Origin: Bacteroidaceae bacterium
GTDB lineage: Bacteria; Bacteroidota; Bacteroidia; Bacteroidales; Bacteroidaceae
Direction: 5' to 3'
Length of the DNA stretch: 64,000 bases
Assembly (NCBI GenBank): GCA_024398615.1
Contig: JAKSIU010000005.1
Span: forward strand, 1 to 64,000
The position numbers and the translations under genes are program-made. Below are positions 53,967 through 63,074 of this stretch, piece by piece. The notes under the pieces are model-generated. The model worked only from the letters and a program-made list of their open reading frames with translations. It was not told the DNA's origin and searched no databases. Each line of letters begins with the position of its first letter. The stretch's first letter is position 1.

Positions 53967-54701
53967 ATGGGAAGAGCATTTGAATTCAGAAAGGCCCGTA
54001 AGCTGAAGCGCTGGGGCAACATGGCTAAGACATTTACACGTATCGGCAAGCAGATCTCCATTGCCGTCAAGGCCGGTGGTCCGGATCCCGACAACAATGC
54101 CGCACTGCGTGCAATCATCGCTACCGCAAAGCATGAGAACATGCCTAAGGATAACGTTGAACGCGCCATCAAGAACGCAATGGGCAAGGATACCAAGGAC
54201 TATAAGGAAATGAACTATGAAGGTTACGGTCCTCACGGAATTGCCATCTACGTTGAAACACTTACTGACAACACGACCCGTACGGTTGCAAATGTACGTT
54301 CAGTCTTCACAAAGTTCGGTGGTACATTAGGAACCAGCGGCAGCCTGGACTTCATGTTCAGCCACAAGTCAATGTTCACAATCAAACAGAAGGACGGCGT
54401 TGATATGGACGACCTGATTCTGGAGCTCATTGATCTTGGTGTCGAAGACGAATACGATGTTGATGAGGAAGAGGGCGAAATCACTCTGTACGGTGATCCC
54501 AAGTCGTTTGCAGCCATTCAGAAGTGGTTTGAAGAGAACGGCTTCGAGGTGAAGGCAGCTGAATTCACACGTATTCCGAATGACCTGAAGGACGTTACTC
54601 CAGAGCAGCGTGAAACAATCGATAAGATTGTCGAGCGTCTTGATGAGGATGACGATGTTCAGAATGTTTACACCAACATGCGTCCTCTTGACGAAGAGTA
54701 A
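53967..54701 (+). CDS. YebC/PmpR family protein
   Basis: A 244-residue member of the YebC/PmpR/TACO1 family. N-terminal MGRAFEFRKARKLKRWGNMAKTFTRIGKQI and the ENMPKDNVERAIKNA segment are characteristic. Older work treats these as DNA-binding regulators; more recent work assigns some of them a ribosome-associated role in relieving stalling. Pairing with pheT fits a translation role but is not proof. A strong terminator follows. Confidence 0.93.
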   Translation: MGRAFEFRKARKLKRWGNMAKTFTRIGKQISIAVKAGGPDPDNNAALRAIIATAKHENMPKDNVERAIKNAMGKDTKDYKEMNYEGYGPHGIAIYVETLTDNTTRTVANVRSVFTKFGGTLGTSGSLDFMFSHKSMFTIKQKDGVDMDDLILELIDLGVEDEYDVDEEEGEITLYGDPKSFAAIQKWFEENGFEVKAAEFTRIPNDLKDVTPEQRETIDKIVERLDEDDDVQNVYTNMRPLDEE

Positions 54702-54724
54702 TTAAGTTAAATCTGTTAAATATT

Positions 54725-54767
54725 TACGGCATTGTTGCTATGGTTTGGCAATAATGCCGTAATTTTG
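54725..54767 (+). terminator. yebC terminator overlapping the promoter of the next gene
   Basis: Arms TACGGCATTGTTGC (54725-54738) and GCAATAATGCCGTA (54748-54761) form a 14-bp stem with one G-U pair and a 9-nt loop, followed by TTTT. The -7 box TAATTTTG of the next gene (54760-54767) begins inside the right arm, and TTG at 54735-54737 could be its -33 element. Confidence 0.7.
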
Positions 54768-54796
54768 TGCCCGATTTAATACTTAACAAAACTAAT

Positions 54797-54994
54797 ATGA
54801 ACGAAAAAGTTGGAGAGTTCGCCGGTGCAATCTGGCACGCTCTGGATGGAAAGAACGCACTTTCAATGAAGGAAATCAAGAAGGCTGCAAAACTGAAAAA
54901 CGATGAATTCTATCTTGGCATGGGTTGGCTTCTGCGTGAAGACAAGATCAATGTCACAGAAGGTGAAGAAGAAAACTATTACGCACTGAAGTGA
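54797..54994 (+). CDS. Small winged helix-turn-helix protein (DUF2582-like)
   Basis: A 65-residue single-domain protein: MNEKVGEFAGAIWHALD, LSMKEIKKAAKLKNDEFYLGMGWLLREDKI, then a wing VTEGEEENYYALK. This matches the winged-helix DUF2582 family found in Bacteroidetes. The fold suggests nucleic acid or protein binding, but no regulon is known. The ATG at 54797 lies 30 nt after its -7 box. It is monocistronic. Confidence 0.78.
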   Translation: MNEKVGEFAGAIWHALDGKNALSMKEIKKAAKLKNDEFYLGMGWLLREDKINVTEGEEENYYALK

Positions 54995-55050
54995 TTTCGT
55001 ATCGCGAAGCGTAAGACGTAACGTTTTTTCTTCCCAATAGGGACTTGCTG

Positions 55051-55095
55051 AAATCCCGGAAACCGTACGGCTCTCCGGGATTTGTCATATCTTTG
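55051..55095 (+). promoter_or_regulatory. Hairpin and -7 box immediately before the MGMT-UDG fusion gene
   Basis: AAATCCCGGA (55051-55060) pairs with TCCGGGATTT (55074-55083), 10 bp, enclosing the small palindrome CCGTACGG (55063-55070). TATCTTTG at 55088-55095 follows, only 4 nt before the ATG at 55100. The stem covers the -33 region, so it could be an operator as well as a terminator for the upstream gene. Confidence 0.55.
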
Positions 55096-55099
55096 CAAT

Positions 55100-55942
55100 A
55101 TGACATTTGCTGAAAAGGTTTACGGTGCGGTAAGCAGAATACCTGCAGGACGTGTTGCTACATACGGACAGATAGCTGAAATGATCGGCTGTCCGGGTGG
55201 CTGTCGGGCTGTCGGCCAGGCATTACATGTCAATCCTTTTGCTCCTGTGGTTCCCTGCCATAGGGTGGTGGCTGCTGACGGTTCCCTGTCCACGAATTTC
55301 GGTGCCGGCGGTCCTTCGGTCCAATTCGAACGCCTGAAAGCTGAGGGGGTTACATTTCTGGATTCTCTGCATGTGGATATGTCAGTATGTGGCATCGTAA
55401 TGGAGAATCATCCGTTGAAGCCATTCCTTCCGTCCAATGCGCAGATTCTGTTTCTTGGAAGTTTCCCGCCTCCCAAAGTCCGATGGTCAATGGATTTCTT
55501 CTATCCTAACTGGATAAATGATTTCTGGCGCATTCAGGGCCTTATCCATTATGCCGATGCGCACTATTTTGAAATGGACGGGAAACACTTTGACCGTGAA
55601 CGCATCATTGAATTCTGCAATTCCAAAGGTTTGGCATTCTATGATACCGCATCAAAGGTGTGCCGTCTGAAAGGTAATGCCAGCGATGAATTCCTTGCTG
55701 TTCTTGCCCCGTCAGATGTGTATGGGATGCTTTCAAAACTGCCTGACTGCCATGCCATAGTGACGACAGGCGGAAAGTCAAGTGAAGAACTGGCAGGCAT
55801 ATTGTCCGCCACGGTCATTCCAAAGGTGGGGTCTTTCGTCGATTTCCCTGAATTCCGATGGTGGCGCATGCCCTCGACTTCCCGTGCATATCCCATGTCC
55901 CTGAAGGACAAGGCTGCCCAATACTCGAAACTGTTCCGTTAA
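55100..55942 (+). CDS. Fusion of MGMT DNA-repair domain and uracil-DNA-glycosylase-like domain
   Basis: A 280-residue protein. Residues 1-90 are an O6-alkylguanine-DNA alkyltransferase C-terminal domain: [26 protein letters not shown], and PCHRV with alkyl-acceptor C53 intact. Residues 110-280 resemble the UDG superfamily: [20 protein letters not shown] (compare the NPRNRFW block of mismatch glycosylases) and a terminal PSTSRAY motif. It would repair alkylated and possibly deaminated or modified bases. The start at 55100 places the MGMT fold directly at the N terminus and fits the promoter. Its stop overlaps the lepA stop by 4 nt. Confidence 0.78.
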   Translation: MTFAEKVYGAVSRIPAGRVATYGQIAEMIGCPGGCRAVGQALHVNPFAPVVPCHRVVAADGSLSTNFGAGGPSVQFERLKAEGVTFLDSLHVDMSVCGIVMENHPLKPFLPSNAQILFLGSFPPPKVRWSMDFFYPNWINDFWRIQGLIHYADAHYFEMDGKHFDRERIIEFCNSKGLAFYDTASKVCRLKGNASDEFLAVLAPSDVYGMLSKLPDCHAIVTTGGKSSEELAGILSATVIPKVGSFVDFPEFRWWRMPSTSRAYPMSLKDKAAQYSKLFR

Positions 55943-57720
55943 TCCAGCTTCAGGACGGCGAGGAAGGCCTTCTGGGGAACTTCCACGTTGCCTATCTGTT
56001 TCATGCGCTTCTTGCCCTTCTTCTGCTTTTCCAGGAGCTTGCGCTTGCGGGATACGTCACCACCGTAACACTTGGCAGTCACATCCTTGCGGACCTGCTT
56101 GATGGTTTCGCGGGCAATGATCTTGGAGCCTATGGCTGCCTGGATGGCAATGTCGAACTGTTGGCGGGGAATGAGTTCCTTGAGCTTTTCGCACATGCGT
56201 CGGCCAAGGTCGTAGGCGTTGTCGAAATGGGTCAGGGTTGAAAGTGCATCGACAGGTTCGCCATTCAGCAGGATATCCAGTTTGATGAGCTTTGACGGGC
56301 GGTATCCGCAGGGATGGTAGTCAAACGATGCATATCCCTTGGAAATGCTCTTGAGCTTGTCGTAGAAATCTATTACAATTTCACCCAGAGGCAGCCGGAA
56401 ATTCAGTTCCACGCGGTTGCCGGCAATGAACTGCTGCTTGACCAGTTCCCCACGCTTGTCCAGGCAAAGTGTCATTATGGGACCGATGAAATCGCTTGTG
56501 GTGATGATCGATGCGTCTATGAACGGCTCTTCAATGTGGTCGATGAGGGTCAGGTCAGGCATGCCGCTCGGGTTGTGGACCTCGGTGGCGTTTCCCTGCT
56601 TGTCATAGACCATATATGATACGTTGGGAACGGTTGTGATGACGCTCATGTCAAATTCGCGGTCCAGACGCTCCTGGACAATCTCCATGTGGAGCAGACC
56701 CAGGAATCCGCATCGGAATCCGAAACCCAGAGCGGCCGACGATTCGGGGAAGAAGCTTATGGATGCATCGTTCAGCTGCAGCTTTTCCAGACTGGCCCTC
56801 AGGTCCTCATACTCTTCCGGGTCAATGGGATAGACGCCGGCAAAGACCATGGGCTTCGATTCTTCAAATCCGTCAATGGCTTTTGCACAGGGGCGTGCAA
56901 CGTGGGTGATGGTGTCACCGACCTTGACTTCGGTTGATGTCTTGATGCCGGAAATTATGTAGCCTACGTCGCCTGTAGTCATTACATCGCGCGACACCAT
57001 GTCCATCTTGAGCACTCCAACGTCATCGGCATCGTATTCCTTGCCGGTATTGAAGAACTTGACCTTGTCACCCTTGCGGATGCTTCCGTTCTCAATCTTG
57101 AAGTAGGCAATGATGCCTCGGAATGAATTGAATACGCTGTCAAATATGAGTGCCTGCAGGGGAGCATCGGGGTCGCCTACCGGGTGCGGAATGCGTTCCA
57201 CTATGGCATCGAGAATCTCCGGTACTCCCATGCCTGTACGGGCCGATGCGCGCAGGATGTCGCTGCGTTTGCAACCCAGAAGCTCGACTATCTCGTCCTC
57301 GACCTCATCGGGCATGGCGCTCTGCATGTCGCATTTGTTGATGACCGGTATGATTTCCAGGTCATGCTCAATGGCCATGTAGAGGTTGCTTATGGTTTGG
57401 GCCTGAACGCCCTGGGTGGCATCGACCACCAGAAGCGCACCCTCACAGGCGGCAATGGAGCGTGATACCTCGTAAGAGAAGTCGACGTGGCCCGGAGTGT
57501 CAATGAGGTTCAGTATGTATTTTTCGCCCTTGTACATGTATTCCATCTGGATGGCGTGGCTCTTGATGGTGATGCCGCGCTCCTTCTCCAGATCCATGTC
57601 GTCAAGCATCTGGCCTTCGGTTATGTCAATGGTCTTCGTGTATTCAAGCAGACGGTCGGCCAGAGTCGATTTGCCGTGGTCGATGTGAGCTATTATGCAG
57701 AAATTCCTGATTTTGTCCAT
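55939..57720 (-). CDS. lepA: Elongation factor 4 (LepA)
   Basis: A 593-residue ribosome-binding GTPase related to EF-G. G-domain motifs: [14 protein letters not shown] (P-loop), [17 protein letters not shown] and NKCDMQSA. Domains II, III and V follow, then the LepA-specific C-terminal domain ending in [31 protein letters not shown]. It follows the acyl-CoA ligase by 10 nt. It converges on the MGMT fusion gene with stops sharing TTAA. Confidence 0.97.
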   Translation of the reverse strand: MDKIRNFCIIAHIDHGKSTLADRLLEYTKTIDITEGQMLDDMDLEKERGITIKSHAIQMEYMYKGEKYILNLIDTPGHVDFSYEVSRSIAACEGALLVVDATQGVQAQTISNLYMAIEHDLEIIPVINKCDMQSAMPDEVEDEIVELLGCKRSDILRASARTGMGVPEILDAIVERIPHPVGDPDAPLQALIFDSVFNSFRGIIAYFKIENGSIRKGDKVKFFNTGKEYDADDVGVLKMDMVSRDVMTTGDVGYIISGIKTSTEVKVGDTITHVARPCAKAIDGFEESKPMVFAGVYPIDPEEYEDLRASLEKLQLNDASISFFPESSAALGFGFRCGFLGLLHMEIVQERLDREFDMSVITTVPNVSYMVYDKQGNATEVHNPSGMPDLTLIDHIEEPFIDASIITTSDFIGPIMTLCLDKRGELVKQQFIAGNRVELNFRLPLGEIVIDFYDKLKSISKGYASFDYHPCGYRPSKLIKLDILLNGEPVDALSTLTHFDNAYDLGRRMCEKLKELIPRQQFDIAIQAAIGSKIIARETIKQVRKDVTAKCYGGDVSRKRKLLEKQKKGKKRMKQIGNVEVPQKAFLAVLKLD

Positions 57721-57730
57721 GTTCTGGGAT

Positions 57731-59413
57731 TTATTTCTGGTAAAGGAAACGTTTGATGGATTTCTTCGGGGTCTTTTCGAACTCCTGCTGCATTATGCGT
57801 ATGCTGTGGATCTGCTCGTATGCCGGCAGGGATTCGTTAAGCTGATGGCGATTGGCCTCCATGATGTCGCGTATTCCGGTGTCGTCCAGACCTCGGCTTG
57901 CGGCCATATCATTGTCGGGGACTACAAGCGCAACGAGCTTGTCATCTTCCTGAATGACTAGCGATTCGGCAACCATATCCATGTTGTTCAGCCGGTCCTC
58001 GATCTCTTCAGGGTATATGTTCTGGCCTGACGGACCCAACAGCAGGTTCTTGCTGCGGCCCTTGATGAACAGGTTGCCCTCACGGTCCATGATACCCATG
58101 TCACCGGTATGCATCCAACCGTCGCTGTCTATTGTCTGCTCCGTAAGTTCAGGGTTCTTGTAGTAGCCCAACATGACGTTGGGACCGCGGCAGACGATTT
58201 CGCCCGGAACGTTTTCCGGATCGGGGCTGAGAATGCGTACCTCCATGTTCGAAACGGCCTTGCCGCATGAACCCGGCACGAAACTGTCCTTGTCCTGATA
58301 TGTTATGATAGGGCCGCATTCGGTGGCTCCGTATCCTACGGTGTACGGGAAATGAATACGGGCCAGGAACTGTTCGACTTCGCGGTTGAAGGCGGCACCG
58401 CCTATTATCACCTCAAAGAACTGACCGCCAAAGGCCTGGATGAGTTCGTCGCGTACCTTGCCGAGAACGCGGTCTTTGACAACCGGCAGCTTGAGCAGCA
58501 GTTTCATGAACGGTGTCTCAAGTTTGGGCATGACATTCTTGCGGACAACCTTCTCTATTACCAGAGGCACTGATACAATGAGATGCGGCTGGATTTCACC
58601 AAGAGCCTTGAATATGATCTTGGGGCTTGGCGTGCGGGTAAGGAAATATATGTGGCATCCGTGGGTGAACTCGTAGAAGAATTCGAACGAGAAGCCGTAC
58701 ATGTGTGCCATTGGCAGCATGGACACGACTCTGTATCCTGCCTGGAAAGAGTACATGGCCTTGCTGGAGAACACGCGGTTGTTCAGTATGGACCTATACG
58801 GGAGCATGACACCTTTGGAGAATCCTGTGGAGCCCGATGTGTAGTTTATCATGCACAGATCCTCGGGGTTGCAGTACGGATATGATACCTGGGCCTTTGT
58901 CACACCTTGTGGGTAACATTCGTCGACCAGGGCGTCCAGATTGCCGCCTGCATTGGAAAGAGCCTCTTTTCGTGAAAAGACCACCTCCATGCGGTCAAGC
59001 ACAATGACACCGTCCAGACCGGGCATTGACTCTTCTTCAAGATTCTCCCAAATCTGGTCGCCTGCAAAGAACAGACGGGCTTCGCTGTGGCTGACAATGT
59101 GGTGTATGTTGTCAGGCTTGAATTCATGCAGGATGGGGACGACAACAGCTCCGTATGTCATTGTGGCCAGACATGCCACAGCCCAGTTGGACGAGTTGCG
59201 TCCGCAGATGGCTATGCGGTCACCGGCCTGGATATCGGCCTTTTCAAACAGTATGTGAAGCCGCGCAATACGCTGCGCTACATCGCTGAACTTCAGGGTG
59301 GCTCCCTTGTAGTCAGTGAAAGCGTCAAGGTCCCAGTTGTCAATGATGGCCTCTGAAATCAGGGCCGGCAGACTGGGCTGAGGCAGGGCGCATGGCAGAT
59401 TGTCGTATCCCAT
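57731..59413 (-). CDS. AMP-dependent acyl-CoA/acyl-ACP synthetase
   Basis: A 560-residue ANL-superfamily enzyme that activates a fatty acid with ATP. The P-loop is [15 protein letters not shown], the A5 region is [14 protein letters not shown], the adenylate-binding Asp lies in [12 protein letters not shown], and the C-terminal domain has [22 protein letters not shown] and the lysine near the end ([11 protein letters not shown]). This group includes long-chain acyl-CoA ligases. It is the first gene of a two-gene operon with lepA. Confidence 0.88.
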   Translation of the reverse strand: MGYDNLPCALPQPSLPALISEAIIDNWDLDAFTDYKGATLKFSDVAQRIARLHILFEKADIQAGDRIAICGRNSSNWAVACLATMTYGAVVVPILHEFKPDNIHHIVSHSEARLFFAGDQIWENLEEESMPGLDGVIVLDRMEVVFSRKEALSNAGGNLDALVDECYPQGVTKAQVSYPYCNPEDLCMINYTSGSTGFSKGVMLPYRSILNNRVFSSKAMYSFQAGYRVVSMLPMAHMYGFSFEFFYEFTHGCHIYFLTRTPSPKIIFKALGEIQPHLIVSVPLVIEKVVRKNVMPKLETPFMKLLLKLPVVKDRVLGKVRDELIQAFGGQFFEVIIGGAAFNREVEQFLARIHFPYTVGYGATECGPIITYQDKDSFVPGSCGKAVSNMEVRILSPDPENVPGEIVCRGPNVMLGYYKNPELTEQTIDSDGWMHTGDMGIMDREGNLFIKGRSKNLLLGPSGQNIYPEEIEDRLNNMDMVAESLVIQEDDKLVALVVPDNDMAASRGLDDTGIRDIMEANRHQLNESLPAYEQIHSIRIMQQEFEKTPKKSIKRFLYQK

Positions 59414-59440
59414 TGAATCAAGTTTGGTTCAAAAACAGGC

Positions 59441-59469
59441 CAAAGGTACGCAATTTTGGGCTATCTTCG
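59441..59469. promoter_or_regulatory. Divergent -7 boxes for the acyl-CoA ligase and the permease
   Basis: Minus-strand TACCTTTG at 59448-59441 is a consensus -7 box for the ligase, about 28 nt before its ATG. Plus-strand TATCTTCG at 59462-59469 is a near match for the permease. Neither has a well-placed TTG. Confidence 0.45.
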
Positions 59470-59490
59470 CGCAGGTAAACGTTTTTTCAC

Positions 59491-60726
59491 ATGGAACAGT
59501 TCATTGCAAGGCGGCTGTACGGCAAAGGCAAGGATATGGGCGGCGGTTCACATCCGGCTTCCATCATTGCCACTACTGGTATTGCACTTGGACTGATTGT
59601 GATGATTGTCACCATTGCCGTGACCCGTGGATTCAAGAATGAAATCCGCGACAAGGTCATGGGCTTTACCCAGCACATACAGGTCCAGGGCAGTTATTCT
59701 GGTCCTATGGCCACTCAGCAGGCTGTCGCCTTTCCTGATTCGGTTCTGGAAACGCTGCGCTCTCAGGATTGTGTGAGCAAGGCCCAACCGTTTGTGAACA
59801 AGCCATGCATAATACGTACGGAACAGGCGTTCAGCGGCTTCGTGCTGAAAGGAATAGGCGCTGACTATGACCGTTCCTTTCTGGAAAAGCACATTGTGGA
59901 GGGCGGTCTTCCGGCTGTAGGTGACAGCGTAGGAACGTGGGTGCTGCTGTCACAGGAGACGGCCCGTACTCTTGGCCTCCATGTGGGCGACAAGGCCGAT
60001 GTCCATTTCATGCAGGACCGCATACGGATGCGCCGTGTTACAGTTTGCGGCATATACGAAACCGGCTTCTCGACATACGACAGGATGACCGCCATATGCG
60101 GAATAGACATGCTGCAGCGTCTGAACGGCTGGGAACAGGATGAATATTCCGGATTGGAGATAGGCCTGAAGGATGGCGTATTGCTTGATGACGGATATAT
60201 ACAGGTGCGTTCACAGCTGGACGGATGGCAGGATGCATCGGACCAGAGCCTGCTTGTCCGGACCATGGAACAGATTAACTCCGGCCTTTTTGCATGGCTT
60301 GACATTCTGGACATGAATGTGTGGATCATTCTGGCACTTATGATGGGAATTGCCGGATTCACAATGATTTCCGGACTGCTCATCATAATCTTTGAACGGG
60401 CTCAGACCATTGGTACACTGAAAGCGCTGGGTGCCGGTAACGGGTTGGTGCGCAGAATATTCCTGCGTCTGGCGTCGTACATTATCCTGAAAGGCATGGC
60501 GGTTGGAAATGTGATAGGAATAGGCCTGTGTCTGATTCAGAAATACACACATATCATTCCTCTTGATCCGGTCAACTATTATCTTGATCATGTGCCCATG
60601 CAGGTGGGGCTCGGCTGGCTGCTGGTCCTGAATGCTGTCATGCTGGTAATCTCAATGCTTATGATGCTGGTTCCTACAGCTGTCATTTCGCGCATCGAGC
60701 CGGCCCGCTCACTCCGTTTCGAGTAA
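59491..60726 (+). CDS. LolC/LolE-like ABC transporter permease
   Basis: A 411-residue inner-membrane protein with the four-helix FtsX/MacB fold: helix one about 24-46, a large periplasmic domain (about 50-260), and three further helices near 275-300, 325-350 and 375-400. The start FIARRLYGKGK and the end ISRIEPARSLRFE match lipoprotein-releasing LolC/E permeases. The partner ATPase is not adjacent, which is usual in Bacteroidetes for this gene. Likely role: extraction of lipoproteins from the inner membrane. Confidence 0.85.
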   Translation: MEQFIARRLYGKGKDMGGGSHPASIIATTGIALGLIVMIVTIAVTRGFKNEIRDKVMGFTQHIQVQGSYSGPMATQQAVAFPDSVLETLRSQDCVSKAQPFVNKPCIIRTEQAFSGFVLKGIGADYDRSFLEKHIVEGGLPAVGDSVGTWVLLSQETARTLGLHVGDKADVHFMQDRIRMRRVTVCGIYETGFSTYDRMTAICGIDMLQRLNGWEQDEYSGLEIGLKDGVLLDDGYIQVRSQLDGWQDASDQSLLVRTMEQINSGLFAWLDILDMNVWIILALMMGIAGFTMISGLLIIIFERAQTIGTLKALGAGNGLVRRIFLRLASYIILKGMAVGNVIGIGLCLIQKYTHIIPLDPVNYYLDHVPMQVGLGWLLVLNAVMLVISMLMMLVPTAVISRIEPARSLRFE

Positions 60727-60770
60727 ACGGCAGCCATTTCCCCTTTACCAAACCAAAACCCTATCAATAT

Positions 60771-61997
60771 ATGTCAACTAACAGGAAAACTACCCCCAAA
60801 GAGAAGCAACCGCTTACGCTGCAGGAAATTCGTGAAGCTATTGTAAAAGCCGATGCACAGCGTCTGGAGCCCGGTCTGGACCAGGAGAGCCGTCTGGCTC
60901 TTGAAGATGCCTGCCTGACATTGCGAATGGCCGAAAGCAAGGCCATTGCCGACGTTGAAACCGGTCTTGTCAAAGGCTTTGACGACTGCGTTGACGGTGT
61001 ACGTCTGCAGGCAAAGGAAATTCGCAGTCTGACCGCGCGCATGAACAAGGTACCCAAAGTGCTTGGTACTACACAGACTGTGATAAAGGAGTGCGTCAAG
61101 GTGCTCAAGGCCGTTGCTCAGTGGGCCACCATGATTGCCATGATGTTGTATGTGTGCAGCTGTGCCACCATGACCAAGGCCCAGCTCAGTCGTGTGAACA
61201 GTCTGGCTGGCATGGTCGACAGCGTAAGTGCCGGTCCGGCCCGGGTGTTTGATATCCTGGTCGGTGTCCGCGATGTCAGAGGCACGTATTATTCGGCATC
61301 GTTCTCCAATCCGGCTGTTGCGCTGGCAGGACTCAACGACATGGCCCTGCAGGACATCAGCGATGAGAAGATTTCCAAGAAGGCCGATGTTCCGAACTCT
61401 GTGCTTAAAAGCTATATATCGGCTTTGAAGACACTCAGTGCCGATACCCGTTGGAAAAGCCCCGGCTCAAAGATCGAGGGCATAGGTCGCAGCGTGGATT
61501 CGCTGTTCATGGCGTACAACAGAATGGGGTGGGTCGATGACAGCGATGCCATTACCGTAGGCACTGCCCGTCAGGTGGGCAAAAGCACCGGCTGGCTGAC
61601 CCAGCAGTACGTGAAGCGCCGTCAGCGTTATCTGGTGAAGCAGATGCTGGTTCAGGGTGATACCGTCGTGGCCGGCTGCTGCGACAGTCTGGTGGCGGTT
61701 CTGAAATCGCCCGAAATGACAGACCTGATAGATTTCGAGGAAAAGCGTCTGGAGGACGATTTCCGCGCCTATCTGACAGCCCGTCCCGATGCCGGAACAG
61801 CCCCGTATCGTGATTATCTGGATCAGAAACGTCAGCTTCAACAGGCTGCCGCCATGCGTAAGAACAGCATCAGCTGGCTCCAGTCTCTGAAGCGCGCCCA
61901 TCACACCCTGCTCGAGGAAATGGACAAGCACGCCACCTATGATGAGGTCAGTGCCGCCCTGTTCGAGCTTAACTCCCAACTGCTGCTTTGGAAGTGA
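60771..61997 (+). CDS. Uncharacterised protein with an internal lipobox-like segment
   Basis: A 408-residue protein I do not recognise. Residues 1-112 are hydrophilic and helical (EALED, RMAESKAIADVETGL). Residues 114-131 form a hydrophobic run ending CSCAT, exactly what a lipoprotein signal looks like, but inside the protein. The remainder (132-408) is mainly helical with heptad-like repeats. It may be a membrane-anchored protein with a cytoplasmic N domain, or a fusion of a cytoplasmic gene to a lipoprotein gene. The stop overlaps a partial palindromic-repeat copy. Confidence 0.6.
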   Translation: MSTNRKTTPKEKQPLTLQEIREAIVKADAQRLEPGLDQESRLALEDACLTLRMAESKAIADVETGLVKGFDDCVDGVRLQAKEIRSLTARMNKVPKVLGTTQTVIKECVKVLKAVAQWATMIAMMLYVCSCATMTKAQLSRVNSLAGMVDSVSAGPARVFDILVGVRDVRGTYYSASFSNPAVALAGLNDMALQDISDEKISKKADVPNSVLKSYISALKTLSADTRWKSPGSKIEGIGRSVDSLFMAYNRMGWVDDSDAITVGTARQVGKSTGWLTQQYVKRRQRYLVKQMLVQGDTVVAGCCDSLVAVLKSPEMTDLIDFEEKRLEDDFRAYLTARPDAGTAPYRDYLDQKRQLQQAAAMRKNSISWLQSLKRAHHTLLEEMDKHATYDEVSAALFELNSQLLLWK

Positions 61998-62018
61998 ACA
62001 GGGGACAGGTTCCGTTCC
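61996..62018. repeat. Single-arm copy of the 33650 palindromic repeat
   Basis: GAACAGGGGACAGG followed by two mismatched bases and CCGTTCC: 21 of 23 bases match 33671-33693. No inverted second arm is found downstream, so this is a half element. It starts inside the stop codon of the 60771 gene. Confidence 0.7.
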
Positions 62019-62060
62019 TCTGCGTGATTGGCTTTGGCAAACAGCTGATTCCAACTGGCA

Positions 62061-63026
62061 TCAGAGTCCGTTAACCTGCTCTGGTGTCAGACCGGTACAC
62101 TGTGCAATCAGTCCGATGTCAATGCCTGCGGCTTTCAGCTTTCGGGCCGTTTCATAAGCCTTGATAAGTGCTCCCTGCTCCAAACCTTCAGCACGTCCTT
62201 CAGCACGTCCTTCAGCACGTCCTTCGCGTACGGCGTATTCGCGCTCGGCGGCTATCTGTATTTCATCTCGTATCATTTTGTCGTATATTGACAGTTTTCC
62301 TTTCTCAATATTGTCACGGTTTGAAGCCTCGAACAGTTGGTCAAAGTACTTGTCCAACCCTAAAGGCTTCTCCTTGTAGTTTACCATCTCACGTACGTAC
62401 CAGGCCCATTTCTCTATGAATGTGGAGTCTTTTGTGGGACGTTTTGCTGCCGGCAACTGCAGAAATATGAAGTTGAGTTTGTCTGACAGCACTCTGTTCG
62501 TTGTCAGCATGGTCACTCCAGCACGGCGTAGTACACAGTCACGGTCATCATCGGTCTCACCTTCGATATTGAGCCTGCTGCCCAGTATGCTTATCACGTA
62601 CAGCGCATGAACCTCGGTGTATGGCCGGCCACGTTTGAGCAGGTGATCGGTCTGACCTCCTGAATAGACTATCAGCCGGTCAGAGAAACAGTCGTATGGC
62701 TCCTTCTGCATTTCAGTGATGAAGCGGTTGCCCTCGCTGTCCACGCACAGCACATCGTAGTTCGAACGATGGTCATCCTCATCAGACGGCAGCATCTCCG
62801 TGTTAAGAAATCTGATGGATACGATTTCCCGTTCCGGGATGACAGCGTTCAGAAACTCCAGCATCAGCTCCGGACAGTCCTCATTGGTCATCACTATCTT
62901 GAAACCGTAGTCTCGTGTCAGGTCGATGAATCTGCTTAAGCCTATCACGTTGTTGTCACTGCTGTTCTCACACTCACATTTTTCCAAAGTACGCTGTTTC
63001 TCACAGTCTGGATTTTCATTTTGCAT
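62061..63026 (-). CDS. Rpn family PD-(D/E)XK nuclease (recombination-promoting nuclease/transposase-like)
   Basis: A 321-residue member of the PDDEXK_2 / Rpn group, DNA endonucleases once labelled transposases. The nuclease core is about residues 28-200, with D91, E105 and Q107 in the pattern NYDVLCVD...FITEMQ. LTRDYGFKIVMTN is the usual N-terminal motif. A tandem EGRA repeat (from 12-bp DNA repeats at 62185-62220) lies before the C-terminal helical segment. Such genes are mobile-like and vary between strains. A good promoter lies upstream. Confidence 0.85.
   Translation of the reverse strand: MQNENPDCEKQRTLEKCECENSSDNNVIGLSRFIDLTRDYGFKIVMTNEDCPELMLEFLNAVIPEREIVSIRFLNTEMLPSDEDDHRSNYDVLCVDSEGNRFITEMQKEPYDCFSDRLIVYSGGQTDHLLKRGRPYTEVHALYVISILGSRLNIEGETDDDRDCVLRRAGVTMLTTNRVLSDKLNFIFLQLPAAKRPTKDSTFIEKWAWYVREMVNYKEKPLGLDKYFDQLFEASNRDNIEKGKLSIYDKMIRDEIQIAAEREYAVREGRAEGRAEGRAEGLEQGALIKAYETARKLKAAGIDIGLIAQCTGLTPEQVNGL
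62185..62220. repeat. Three tandem 12-bp repeats inside the Rpn gene
   Basis: CCTTCAGCACGT repeated three times without change. Each copy adds four residues (EGRA) in frame, so slippage would change the linker length without a frameshift. Confidence 0.9.
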
Positions 63027-63074
63027 TTCAGTCTGGTATTAAAGATTCGTTTTCTGCCGGCAAATATATCACTG

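Noticed and set aside
62185-62220. CRISPR-like direct repeats
   Set aside because: The repeats are 12 bp, directly adjacent with no spacers, and encode an in-frame EGRA linker.
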